Shown here: piece after piece, positions 11,727 through 21,567 of the stretch | Layout: each line of letters begins with the position of its first letter | How positions within the stretch are numbered: the first letter of the stretch is position 1 | Assembly: GCA_037953745.1 (NCBI GenBank) | Contig: JBAKBP010006569.1 | Coordinates: 1-64,000, forward strand | Source of the DNA: Lithodes maja | Lineage: Eukaryota; Arthropoda; Malacostraca; Decapoda; Lithodidae | Length of the DNA stretch: 64,000 nt | Direction of reading: 5' to 3' | Translations under genes and position numbers: made by a program | Notes under the pieces: model-generated | The model's database searches: none | Told to the model about the DNA's origin: nothing | Seen by the model: the letters and a program-made list of their open reading frames with translations, nothing else

Positions 11727-12694
11727 GTCAAAAGTTGATTTTTTATTTTACTTACTCTCAAGAGTCTTCCCGCAGTCCGCCGGGGGAACTCTTAAGAGTC
11801 TCCCCGCAGCTCCCGGGTTAATTATTTCCCCATAAGGCTGGCCTATCTGTCCAAGAGCTTACCACACCCTCATCTAACTGCAAAGATTATACTATGCTAT
11901 TATCAAGATATTATTATTCTGGAAGTTTCAAAATGCTTATAGATGCATTAACTCACTCTGGACTGGCTGGAAACTATTTTACATGGAAGTGTCCATTACA
12001 GCAATGCGGGGGAGGACTCTATAATTATAAAACCTTCAATACCGGGTGGGTGCCCAACCCCGAAACGGGCTGAAATAGGGGAGCTATCCCCCCGCCAAAG
12101 GCGGCTTTCTAGGGCCTTTTCTACCTGATGCTGAGAGGAATGGGTTCTAATCATCTGGTTATGGGCTGGCCCATCAGAGTGAGAGTTGAGCGATCTCTGC
12201 CATACCCATAGCTTACCCTGACTGTTCCTTTTACTTATATATTTTCTAGATCTCAAGTGACACGTCTCTTCCGTGGATTGACCTCCCAATCTGCCAACCT
12301 AGAGGTTGGCAGATTGAAAGCCAAAGCGTCACATTTTTCCTTTACCCTCAACTTTCTCTTCATAATTGCTGAGGGGCACAGGGCCCTGGGTGGGGCTTTG
12401 GTTTCCCGGGCAATTCCGCACCCTCCTCAACTCCCCGCCTTGGAGTGCCTTCGGTCACCCAGGCTTTATTGTGGTAGGTAGGGAGGGTTCTGTGGGGACG
12501 CTCGGTTCTGGCCTTGGCCTTGCTCGGGGCCTTGGGGCTGTTCGGCCAGGCAGCCTGGGGAACAGCAACAACAACAACAACAACCTTCAATACCTCTTAA
12601 ATGGTTGAGATTTAGAATGTTCTAGAATATTTTACGCTTAGAATCATCTATATAATTATATCCTGAAGTTTGACACGTCTATTTCAGGACACCC

Positions 12695-12698
<4 letters not shown>
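11071..12698. mobile_element. Non-autonomous DNA transposon with about 35-bp TIRs and TA target
   Basis: The left end ACTGGGTGTCCCGAAATAGA is inverted at the right end (12657-12698, CTATTTCAGGACACCCTCTGT). Similarity continues through GACGTG and ends near CTGCAG/CTTCAG. TA dinucleotides flank both ends, as expected for Tc1/mariner-like insertion; the right TA merges with a (TA)n tract. No transposase frame is visible. The inside holds an A-run at 11696-11720 and an R1 retroposon at 12044-12581, so the uninterrupted element would be about 1.1 kb. Confidence 0.65.
12044..12581 (+). mobile_element. R1 retroposon copy 2, full length with 13-bp target duplication
   Basis: It starts GGGTGGGTGCCCAACCCCG and ends with AACAGCAACAACAACAAC. 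It is flanked by the direct repeat AACCTTCAATACC (12031-12043 and 12582-12594), which defines both ends and shows target-primed insertion. The GC-rich head can form hairpins (CCCCGAAACGGG and CCCCCGCCAAAGGCGG). A small local inverted duplication, CTGCCAACCTAGAGGTTGGC, is private to this copy. No coding frame is conserved with the other copies. Confidence 0.85.
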
Positions 12699-12699
<1 letters not shown>

Positions 12700-12740
<41 letters not shown>

Positions 12741-12744
12741 CTGT

Positions 12745-12777
<33 letters not shown>

Positions 12778-12837
12778 TTGAGCAGGAGGCAGTTGAGATA
12801 TATATATTTAGAGAGAGAGAGAGACAGACAGACAAAC

Positions 12838-12877
<40 letters not shown>

Positions 12878-12910
12878 AGGGAGGGAGGGAGGGAGAGAGG
12901 GAGGGAGGTT
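12700..12910. repeat. Compound microsatellite (TA)n-(TG)n-(GA)n-(GGGA)n
   Basis: A TA run to about 12736, TG at 12745-12774, then GA/GACA and GGGA runs after 12811. It abuts the right end of the TA-target transposon. Confidence 0.9.
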
Positions 12911-13159
12911 AAGATATAAGACAAAAAGATAAAGACTGCACCGTCTGATTAAGCTTGAGAAGGGTGAGAGACCCCAGAAAGAATACTGAAACATTGGAGG
13001 GGGAAGGAACATGAAAAATAGAAGGAAAAAGATAACTAGAGAAGATTTATAAAAAATAAAAAAAAAAAGAAAGACTACCATAATATTGATAATTAAATTA
13101 CAAATTATACAACCAATAACAATATTTTTAGTAATAATAATAATAATAATAATTATAAT

Positions 13160-14865
13160 AACAATTAAAGTTGCAAGCAACGTTGTCCGGGGTTCGAGGG
13201 GTTTTGCAAGCAGGGCATTGTGTTGGATACAAAAGTTGTGTCACAGATATCAAAAGATCATTTAACTTATCAGGCATGGTGAAACTACAGAAGGAACAGA
13301 TTGTGCAAACAAGGGGAGGTGTGGTGGAGTGGTCATGCCACTGGATTGGTAGTCCAATGGACCCGGGTTCAAATCCCGATATGTCAATGGGAAGATATTA
13401 TTGGGATTGAATTTGTGCTGTACCTAGTATCAGTGCATTACCACAAAGCCCACCGAAATGCCAAAAAAATACCCTCATTGTTCCCTGATTAAATAACACT
13501 GTATGAATATTCCCATATTCAAAATATGTTACAGTGGGACAATGCCTAGTGAGTTCACTGCTCAATAGGTGGCATTCTGAGATTGAGGGTCTGAGTCTGG
13601 AGGGTGAGATGGTGAAGCACTTGAACGAAGCAACCAGCCGCTTCAGAAATGGAGCTGCTTCGAGCCATGATGGATGCTTCGCATGTCTCACTCCCCAGAC
13701 TGGAACAAGACCTCACGGGCTTCACCGTGTTGAGCGGTGGAATGTACAGGCTCTCGGCCTATGCCCGAGAGGGAGTAGTTGGAATATAGAAGAAAAAAAA
13801 CAAGAGCGAGAGAGGGAGAGATTGCCTGTATGAGGGATCTGCCTCTATTCGTTTAGTAACAGAGTTGTAGATATGTGGAATAGGCTACCGAGTGCTATAA
13901 TGGGATCAAGAACAATAGAGCTTCAACTTGAAATTAGATAGAACGAGATGGGTTGGGTGTGAAAGAGATCTGCCATGTGTAGGTCAATCGGCTCTCTGCA
14001 GACTCCCATTTTCTTATTTTGTTTATGTTCTCATTTGTGAGAGTGAGAGAGTATGGCAAGAGAGACTAGGATGTCATAAACGTAAGGAAGATAGCGATAA
14101 ATGTGAGAGAGAGAGAGAGCGTGGGATGGGTTGGGTGTGAAAGGGATCTGACATGTGTGGGCCAATCGGCTCTCTGCAGACTCCGGTTTTCGTATGTTCT
14201 CATTTGTGAGAGAGAGAGTGAGAGAGAGAGACTAGGATGTCATAAATGTAAGGAAGACAGAGATAAATGAGAGAGTTGTTATGAGATGGGTTGGGTGTGA
14301 AAAGGATCTGTCTTGTGTGGGCCAATTGGCTCTCTACAGACTCCCATTTTCCTATGTTCCTATTTCTTACAATTGTGTTTTAGTTGCAGTTATATGATAA
14401 CATGGGTGTATAGTAAGTAGTGTAAATAACAGGTAACGTTTATGAGATGGGTTGGGTGTGAAAGGGATCTGTATTATGTGGGACACTTGGCTCTCTGCAG
14501 ACTCCCATTTTCATCTTGGTTGCATGTGTGAGGGATCTGTCTCATTTGTACCGGTGTGCAAAACAAACAAGAGCGAGAGAAAAAGAGATTGGCTGTGTAA
14601 AGGATCTGCCTCTATTCGCTTGGTAAAAGAGTTGTAGATATGTGGAATAGGCTACCAAGTGCTATAGTGGGATCAATAACAATAGAGCCTCAACATAAAA
14701 TTTGATAGGACGAGATGGGTTGGGTGTGAAATGGATCTGCCGTGTATGGGCCAATAGGCTCTCTGCAGACTCCCATTTTCATCTTGGTAGCATGTGTAAG
14801 GGATCTGCCTCATTTGTACCAGTGTGCAAATAAGAGAGAGAGAGAGAGAGAGATTGGTTGAGGAA
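13160..14865 (+). repeat. Duplicated block, copy 1 (CR1 3'-end array)
   Basis: The block starts GTTGCAAGCAACGTTGTCCG and matches 23430-25075 in order and sequence. From about 13795 it is a run of diverged units, each with a microsatellite GA tract, GATGGGTTGGGTGTGAAAGG, GATCTGCC and CAATCGGCTCTCTGCAGACT. Upstream parts of several units encode a relic of the CR1 ORF2 C-terminus (frame NRVVDMWNRLPSAI near 13862 and 14635), so the units are CR1 LINE 3' ends in tandem. The first copy differs by a SINE at 13311-13787. Confidence 0.75.
13311..13787 (+). mobile_element. tRNA-headed SINE, about 475 bp, with empty-site evidence
   Basis: The head carries A-box-like TGGTGGAGTGG, an anticodon arm with GGT (threonine-like) and B-box GGGTTCAAATCCC. 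The body runs to an A-rich tail (GAAGAAAAAAAA). The duplicated block at 23.4 kb lacks it: there GTGCAAACAAACAAGAGCGAG is continuous, while here AAACAA lies on both sides of the insert. That is compatible with a short target duplication, although the site is an AAAC simple repeat. Open frames inside (for example on the minus strand at 13398-13691) have no recognisable content. Confidence 0.8.
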
Positions 14866-14869
14866 ATAT

Positions 14870-15600
14870 GAAGGTGAAAGTTATTCCCACATATTACAGT
14901 TATCATAGTGTTCCATTGAAATTTGAATGCCCCTTTTTGTATGTTTTTCCCCTTCTATTCTTATTCTGTCTAATTCGGTTGTCCTCCGGACGGCCTATGT
15001 CATATGCCACCCTGGCCTGGCTAGTTTATTGGCTCCTGACTTTATTTGTGTCTATGGTCGCTGGTGCGGTCAAGCTGACTCGATTCCCCTCAGTGGTGTA
15101 TTATGTGTGTATCTCGGTGTGATTTATTTCTTCCTTAGACCTGATTTCTCATTCTTCGCCCTTGATCATTTCTTAATAGGTGCTGCAGTGTAGCAGTTCT
15201 TGACTCACCCTTCGGCCCTACCCTATAAGAGTTCTGCTGTGGAACTCATGTGGTGAGGCTGAATTGGTGAAATGGTGAGAAATGTCTGCATATTTTCACC
15301 TTCCTAGATTTGTTCACCTCTTGCCCTTCCTTACCTATCATATCTTGATTGGTTGTCCATCTTGATCTAATCCTTCAGGCCAGCCCTATAAGAGTTTTTT
15401 GGGGGAACTCAGTGGTCTGGTTAAACTATTTTAATAAATATCTTTTTAAATATGTAAGATATGCAATAAATTACGTAAAATATATTGTTTTTTCTTTATA
15501 TATATAATTGTCATTATGAAGTTAAATTGGTTTCACAGTGAAAATATATACTTGAACAATTGTTTCCGCTGACAAAGAAATTATAGATTCTTGGAATATA
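14870..15600. other. No gene; two diverged short direct repeats
   Basis: The phrase CCCTATAAGAGTT...GGAACTC occurs near 15221 and 15382, each following a 'ccttcggcc/ccttcaggcc' lead-in. Nothing else was recognised, and the two overlapping 80-codon frames at 14.9-15.2 kb lack any motif. Confidence 0.4.
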
Positions 15601-15609
15601 CCGTACACT

Positions 15610-17105
15610 ATGAAAGATAATTCAACATGGAATTTGAATGGAATAGAGCAGCTTAGCAACGAAAAGCCAATACTCCCCCCTCCCTGTGATTGTGCCAGCT
15701 TTTGTAAGCAGTGCAATAACTTAATGAAGGACAGAAAAGATGCAGGATGCTCTGGCATTCTAGCTGAGATGATTAAGGCCTCAGGTGAGAAAGGAGTAGG
15801 TGTGTTCAATGAGCTAATTAACTTCATCATCAGAGAGGAAGTAATCTCTGATGAATGGCACAAAAGTACATTATATACTGTATACGAGCAAAGGGGACTA
15901 ATTGGATAGGGAAAATTATAGGGGCCTGAAAATACTTGATCAAGTCATGAAGGTCTGTGAGAAAGTCTTTGAAGGTATGATGTTGATGATATGCAGTTTG
16001 GTTTCATGCTAGGATATGGCACAATCCAAGTCATGAAGGGATTTGTGTGATAATGAAGATGTATGAGGACTCACAAACGGCAGTGAGGGTGAAAGATGTA
16101 CGGGTACTGAGTGATGAGTTTTCAGTTCGCGTCGGAGTCCACCAGGGCTCTGTGTTAATGAAGCCCTTTCCTCTTTTTTGTTTATGGTTCTGGAGGCACT
16201 CTCTGGTGATTTCAGAGTTGGGCTCCCCTGGGAACTGCTATAAGGGTCCTGAAAATGCTTGACTAAGTCATGAAGGTCTGTGAGAGAGTCTTAGAAGGTA
16301 TGATAAGGGAAAGATACTGTATGTACTTAAAAGATAGGGATCTGATGTTGTGTTTGCAGACCGGGAGAAGGCCTTTGATAAGGTGGCCAGAGAAGTTGTG
16401 CAGTAGGCTAGGAGAAAACTTGGCATTGAGGAGTAGCTGGTGCATGTGATAATGAAGATGTACGAGGACTCCCGAACGGTAGTGAGGGTGAAAGGTGTAC
16501 AGCTGAGTGAGGGACATATACTAGATGTTTGGTGAGGGTTAGCTTTATATCCCACGTACTGGTTACTAGGGACATATACTAGGTGTTAGGTGGAGGTTAG
16601 TTTTGTATCCCACGTTAGTTTTGTATCCAAAGTACTGGGTACTGGGTACTAGGGACATATACTAGGTGTTACGTGAGGGTACTGAGTGATGAGTTTTCAG
16701 TTCGCGTCGGAGTCCAACAGGGAAGTGTGTTAATTAAGCCCTCTCCTCTTTTTTATGGTTCTGGAGGCACTATCTAGTGATTTCAGAGTTAGGCTCCCCT
16801 TGCAACTGCTATCAGAGGCCTGAAAATGCTTGGCCAAGTCATGAAGGTCTGTGAGTGTGAGAGAGTCTTTGAAGGTATAATAAGGGAAAGCATTCTATCG
16901 ACGATATGCAGTTTGGTTTCATGCCAGGACATGACACAATCGACAACTTCATAGTCAGGCAGCTGCAGGAAAGATATCTACTGAAAGTAAGACGTTGTGC
17001 AGTAGGCCAGGAGAAAATTTGGCGTAGAGGAGTGGCTGGTGCGTGTGATAATGAAGATGTATGAGGACTCACGAACGGTAGTGAGGGTGAAAGGTGTACT
17101 GAGTG
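15610..17105 (+). pseudogene. RTE-like LINE RT fragments, rearranged
   Basis: 15610-15900 encodes an RT fingers region (DAGCSGILAEMIKASGEKGV, then FNELINFIIREEVISDEWHK). The next piece matches the 'GNYRGLKLLDQVMKV' and 'MQFGFMPGRG' region in broken frames. Phrases equivalent to an RT palm segment (SDEFSVRVGVHQGSVL) recur in fragments near 16066-16165, 16445-16510, 16676-16745 and 17045-17105, and REKAFDKVA is readable near 16360. The element has been duplicated and deleted internally and carries many stops. Inactive. Confidence 0.7.
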
Positions 17106-17445
17106 AGGGACATATGCTAGGTGAAGGTTAGTTTTGTATCCCACATACTGGGTACTAGGGACATATACTAGGTGTTATGTAAGGGTTAGTATTGTATCCC
17201 AAATACTAGGTACTAGGGACATATACTAGGTGTTACGTGAGGGTTAGTATTGTATCCCAAATACTAGGTACTAGGGACATATACTAGGTGTTATGTAAGG
17301 GTTAGTATTGTATCCCAAATACTAGGTACTAGGGACATATACTAGGTGTTACGTGAGGGTTAGTTTGGTATCCCACGTACTGGGTACTAGGGACATATAC
17401 TAGGTGTTAGGTGAGGGTTAGTTTTGTAACCAACCTACTGGGTCT
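16510..17445. repeat. 58-bp tandem repeat units, main array 17105-17445
   Basis: Unit GTACTAGGGACATATACTAG followed by GTGTTACGTGAGGGTTAG and TATTGTATCCCAAATACTAG. At least five near-identical units lie at 17145-17440. Isolated or shortened units at 16510-16680 sit between RT fragments of the LINE relic, so array and LINE pieces were amplified together. Confidence 0.85.
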
Positions 17446-17511
17446 AGGGGGCGGCAGCCCCCACCCATAACACTAGGATAGGTTAGGTAAGGTTGTTAGG
17501 TTAGGCTAATG

Positions 17512-17810
17512 GGGATGGATGTAGTTTCCGGGTGTACGGTCGTCATGTTTACATAGGGCGATCACCGTTGTTAAGTTCGCGTCTATTTTGACGGCGATTT
17601 ATTTTGGTTATTTGCCCCCTGCTGGCAATATGATGATGACAATATGTCATGGGGGGGGGGTGAAGGGGGGCAAAGCCCAACCTCAACATATTATTGTATC
17701 CAAAGGCAGTCTAAATAGACAGGAAAAGGATGGCAAGCGTCCGATGCCACTACACGTACGTGTAGTGTAAAAAAGGCTGGCGATACACCCGGTAACTACA
17801 TCCTACCCGG
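17512..17810. mobile_element. TIR element 'E', copy 1 (about 300 bp)
   Basis: The left end GGATGTAGTTTCCGGGTGTA is inverted at the right end (TACACCCGGTAACTACATCC). The inside carries CGTCTATTTTGACGGCG, GCCCCCTGCTGGCAATAT, ATGTCATGGGGGG and a hairpin ACTACACGTACGTGTAGT. Two further members follow immediately. Non-coding; superfamily unknown. Confidence 0.7.
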
Positions 17811-17965
17811 CTAACGTCCTTTCAAAGGGGTAGCCTATAAATTAGTAAACACTAAGATAGCCTATACCCGGTCAGGTGATATGCCCGATAACGCAACTCT
17901 TGCCGATAGACCTAGCCTAAAGGCTAACCTATTCGTAAAGGTGTCTATTTTGACGGCAATTTTTG

Positions 17966-18235
17966 GGATGGATGTAGTTTTCGGGTGTACGGTCGTCATG
18001 TTGTGCGCTCACAGTTACGTCCCCGTCTATTTCGACACTATATTTTCTGCTATTTGCCCCCTGTCATTACTACATGAATACTAGGTTAGGTTAGGTTAGG
18101 TTAGGTTAAGTTGTTTGGTTATGCTAATGTATTTTTATATCCAAAGGCAGTCAAAATAGATGGGAACATGATGGGAAAGGTCCGACGCCACTACACATAG
18201 TGTAAACAAGGCTGGCGGTACGCCCGCACTTAACA
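17966..18235. mobile_element. TIR element 'E', copy 2 (diverged)
   Basis: Left end GGATGTAGTTTTCGGGTGTA near 17969; the right part CACTACACATAGTGTAAAC...GGCTGGCGGTACGCCC ends near 18225. The centre is replaced by a (GGTTA)n tract. Confidence 0.6.
18083..18110. repeat. Interstitial (TTAGG)n-type tract
   Basis: Five units of GGTTA in a row, equivalent to TTAGG, the ancestral arthropod telomere repeat. It is short and lies within a transposon copy, so it is an interstitial tract and not a telomere. Confidence 0.7.
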
Positions 18236-18488
18236 TTCTTGCCCGATTTTGTTGGTTATTTGCCCCCTGCTGGCAATATATATGATGGTGACAATATGTC
18301 ATGGGGGGGGGGGGGGGGGGGGCAAAGCCCCCTCAACATATTATTGTATCCAATGGCATTCAAAATAGACGGGAAATTTATTGCAAACGTCCGACACCTC
18401 CCCCGCCACCGCCATGTTTACATGTGTCGATCGCCGTGGTTAAGTTTGCATCTATTTTGACGGCGATTTTTTTCTCGGTTATTTGCCC

Positions 18489-20803
18489 TCTATCTATCTA
18501 TCTATCTATTGCCCGACGCCGTGATCCCCGAAGGGGTGGCCACGAACGAACCGCCCCCATGCACCTCTGTCCCCAGTCAGTCGACGCCCCTCCTCCCAAC
18601 CAGCACCGCCTTCGTTCATGTAGTTCCTCACTCCATCCTTCCACCTCATATTCGGTCTACCTCTCCCCCTCTGTCCCTCCACCTCGCTCTCGTACACCCT
18701 CTTAGTCATTCTCTCGCTTTCCATACGTTCCATATGGCCGAACCATCTCAAGTTGTTCCTTTTCACACTTTCCAGCACATCTACCTCCACACCACACCTC
18801 CTTCTTACTTCCTCATTAGTCTGTCTATCCCTCCATGTAACTCCGCACGCACTCCTTAAGTAATTCATTTCCACTGCTCTCACTCTTGGTCTGAGTCTCT
18901 CAACCAACGTCCATGCTTCGCTTCCGTAAGTCAGTGTCGGGATTACCACACTGTCATGCAAGGACTTCTTCACTTCCATACTGACCACCCTATTTCTTGT
19001 TACTGCTTTTAGCGTTCCTACAACCCTCTTCCCCTGTTGTACCCTCTCCCGCACCTCTTCATCCATAGTCCCATCTTTACTCAACACACTGCCCAGATAC
19101 TTAAAAGAGTTGACGATCTCCATAGCCTGACCGTTCAGCTTCACCTCACACTCTGTGACTTCACCCCTTTCGAAGACCATAACCTTGCTCTTCCCCGTAT
19201 TTACCTTCAAATTCCGTTTTTCGCACACTGTTCCAAACTCATTTACCAGACCCTGCAACTCCCATTCATTATCACTCATCAGAACTGTATCATCCGCAAA
19301 CAGCAGTATAGGTAGCTTCCACTCAATTCCCTCCCTTTTCAGCGATACACCAACATCCACTGCTCTTGATAGTATTTCTTTCATGACTCCATCCATATAT
19401 ACAGTAAACAACCACGGGAACATCACACACCCCTGTTTCAAACCAACATTCAGGTCAAAGAACTCGCTCTGGAACTCGCTCTGCTCACTCTCCACACGTA
19501 CTGCCGCCTTTGCACCCTCATACATGCTCTTCACTGCTTTCAGCAACTTGCCCTCTACTCCGTATATTCTAAGTACTTTCCACAAACCTTCTCTATCCAC
19601 TCTGTCATAGGCCTTCTCCAAGTCCATAAAGGCAACATACACCTTTTGTTTCTTCTCCAGATACTTCTCCACAACACAATTCAGGGTAAAAATCTGATCT
19701 ACACATCCTCTTCCCTTCCTAAAACCTCCCTGCTCGTCGCCTATCCATTTCTCCGTTCTCACTCTCACTCTCTCAATCACTACCCTACTGTATACCTTCC
19801 CTACTACGCTTAGAAGACATATTCCTCGGTGGTTACCACACACTCCTCTTTCCCCTTTGCCCTTATATAGGGGGACTATTATGCCAGTCTTCCAGTCATC
19901 GGGTGCACTCCCCTTCTCCCATGCTAGTTTGCACATTTTCCATACCCATTCTATCACTATCTCACCACCATACCTCAACATTTCCCCACACACTCCATCT
20001 GTTCCTGGTGCTTTCCCCAACTTCACTCTTTTCATGGCTTCCCACACTTCTGACCTCCTGATCCCCACCTCCTCCTCCACTACTTCTCTTCTTCTCCCTC
20101 CCATACCATATCCAGCTATGTTTGCTGGCTCTTCATTCCTTTCATTTAGCAACTCACTGAAGTACTCCCTCCATCTTTCAACTCTCTCTTGCTTCTCGGC
20201 TAGCATTCTCTCATTCTTATCTTTCACACCCTTACTGTTTCCCTTGCTACCTTCCCTAACTTTCTTGACTTCTTTCCAGAACAGTTTCTTACTCTCCCTC
20301 CATTTTACACTCAGATTCCTTCCAAATTCCTCATCTACTCTTCTCTTACTTTCCTTCACTACTCTCTTCACCACCCTCTTACTCTCCACGTACCTCGCTC
20401 GTTTCTGTCTCTCGGAATCTTCATTCCCTCTACTACCCAACCACTCTCTATATGCTTTCTTCTTTTCTTCCACAGCTATTCTTACCTCTTCTGTCCACCA
20501 TGCTGTACCTTTCACTCCCCTCCCTCTTCTCCTCACTCCACACACCTCCTCACATGCTGCACAGATCTCATCCTTAAACACCTTGCTCATCTCCTCCACT
20601 TCCTCCATAACTTCCAGGTCGAACCCACCTAGTCGTCTTTCCACTGCTCTCCTGTACTCCTCCCTGACTTCCTCCTCCTGCAACCTCTCCACCCTTCTCA
20701 CCATATCACCCTCCTCTCGCCTCCCTCCCGCTCTCCTCACCCACTTCTTTTGTATCCTAACCTTAGCTACCACTACATAATGATCAGACAGACCCCCTCC
20801 AGA
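18489..20803 (-). mobile_element. RTE-like LINE, 5'-truncated, TTGCCC target duplication
   Basis: A minus-strand element. Its 3' end is a (TAGA)n tail at 18489-18508 that begins in the ORF stop codon itself, so there is no real 3' UTR. Very short 3' UTRs and short tandem tails are a feature of the RTE clade. The 5' end is truncated within the apurinic endonuclease domain, leaving only its final LSDHYVV motif. The direct repeat TTGCCC occurs at 18483-18488 and 20804-20809. Confidence 0.8.
18506..20773 (-). CDS. LINE reverse transcriptase ORF, 755 codons open (RTE-like)
   Basis: Encodes the linker, RT and C-terminal region of a non-LTR retrotransposon. RT motifs in order: GKAPGTDGVCGEM (about residue 250), GNHRGICLLSVVGKVYSRVV, FRKGRGCVDQIF, MDLEKAYDRVD (about 383, first catalytic Asp), LKQGCVMFPWLFTVYMDG, and LFADDTVLM (about 490, catalytic Asp pair). 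The C-terminus has NLRWFGHMERM and GRGRPNMRWKDGVR, typical of RTE-like elements. The first listed codon is GTG and the frame stays open upstream to 20803 through LSDHYVV, so the true start is lost by truncation. Changes include an apparent 12-bp duplication (SEQSEFQSEF) and Phe in a usually Ser/Thr-Pro position (VMFPW). RT may be intact but the element lacks its endonuclease. Confidence 0.88.
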   Translation of the reverse strand: MVAKVRIQKKWVRRAGGRREEGDMVRRVERLQEEEVREEYRRAVERRLGGFDLEVMEEVEEMSKVFKDEICAACEEVCGVRRRGRGVKGTAWWTEEVRIAVEEKKKAYREWLGSRGNEDSERQKRARYVESKRVVKRVVKESKRRVDEEFGRNLSVKWRESKKLFWKEVKKVREGSKGNSKGVKDKNERMLAEKQERVERWREYFSELLNERNEEPANIAGYGMGGRRREVVEEEVGIRRSEVWEAMKRVKLGKAPGTDGVCGEMLRYGGEIVIEWVWKMCKLAWEKGSAPDDWKTGIIVPLYKGKGERGVCGNHRGICLLSVVGKVYSRVVIERVRVRTEKWIGDEQGGFRKGRGCVDQIFTLNCVVEKYLEKKQKVYVAFMDLEKAYDRVDREGLWKVLRIYGVEGKLLKAVKSMYEGAKAAVRVESEQSEFQSEFFDLNVGLKQGCVMFPWLFTVYMDGVMKEILSRAVDVGVSLKREGIEWKLPILLFADDTVLMSDNEWELQGLVNEFGTVCEKRNLKVNTGKSKVMVFERGEVTECEVKLNGQAMEIVNSFKYLGSVLSKDGTMDEEVRERVQQGKRVVGTLKAVTRNRVVSMEVKKSLHDSVVIPTLTYGSEAWTLVERLRPRVRAVEMNYLRSACGVTWRDRQTNEEVRRRCGVEVDVLESVKRNNLRWFGHMERMESERMTKRVYESEVEGQRGRGRPNMRWKDGVRNYMNEGGAGWEEGRRLTGDRGAWGRFVRGHPFGDHGVGQ

Positions 20804-20875
20804 TTGCCCCCTGCTGGCAATATATAAGATGATGACAATATGTCATGGGGGGGGGGGGGGGGGCCTCAATAATAC

Positions 20876-21563
20876 CTCTGTATCTCAAAAAAGGCTAGAG
20901 CAAATTGGCTGCAAATTTCCACATCTAGGCTATTCCTTGACTGACTCTTCCCAAATGGTAGACATATTAGCTTGATCACTCTAGTTGTGTTTTAGTTACA
21001 GAGGTTATAGCCTAGGTCATGATTTCTTGCCTACTTACAGCGAATAGACTAGGCCTATTGTAGATTGGTAAAATATTTGCTTAATAGCCTAGGCCTAGGC
21101 TATGTTGGCTGTGCAATTGTCTCGATTTGACTATTTTTACCTAATTAGGCCTAAAGCAGCCTGAGTCTATTCCCAACCCCCAAACAGTATCCCATGTTAA
21201 GCCCTAGGCTAGGCCTAGGCCTAATGCCACTCTCAATCAAAATTCGAACTGATAAATTCGTACCTACCGGTAGCGCTGCCTAGGCTAGGCCTATATTTTT
21301 TGTGAATAGATATAGAAAATGGTTTAAAGGAAAGACCATCCTATATTATGTTCAAATTATATGTAATAGCACTGTGTATGGTTGTATTAAATTTAAATAG
21401 TGATAGATGTGTATATTAATGGGTATTAATGGGATAAATTCTCCGAAGTTCGCATACGTTCAGAAAATTATAGTGCAACACTGTTGCCAGATACTAATCA
21501 ATGCCAGTATCATTATATCATAATGGATTTTATTCATTTGCATAATTTCAAATACCTAGGACA
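20876..21563. other. No gene; AGGCCTA-rich sequence
   Basis: Between about 20970 and 21295 the palindromic words CTAGGC, AGGCCTA and CCTAGGC recur many times. A phrase near 21350 (TATGTAATAGCACTGT) recurs near 22255, so the flanks of the next MITE are themselves duplicated. Confidence 0.5.
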
Positions 21564-21567
21564 TTAA

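Larger units (their letters stand above)
18236..20875. mobile_element. TIR element 'E', copy 3, split by a LINE
   Basis: Left part 18236-18488, right part 20804-20875. Shared phrases are TTATTTGCCCCCTGCTGGC and ACAATATGTCATGGGGGG; a G-run of about 20 (18303-18322) is a repeat of that at 20846-20863. The RTE-like LINE at 18489-20803 interrupts it and duplicates TTGCCC. Confidence 0.65.

Noticed and set aside
13311..13385. Functional threonine tRNA gene
   Set aside because: The anticodon stem has mismatches, there is no closing acceptor stem, and it is continuous with a SINE body.
19857..20780. 307-codon plus-strand frame opposite the RTE-like RT
   Set aside because: Shadow of the real minus-strand ORF; Ser/Leu-rich low-complexity product with no motif.
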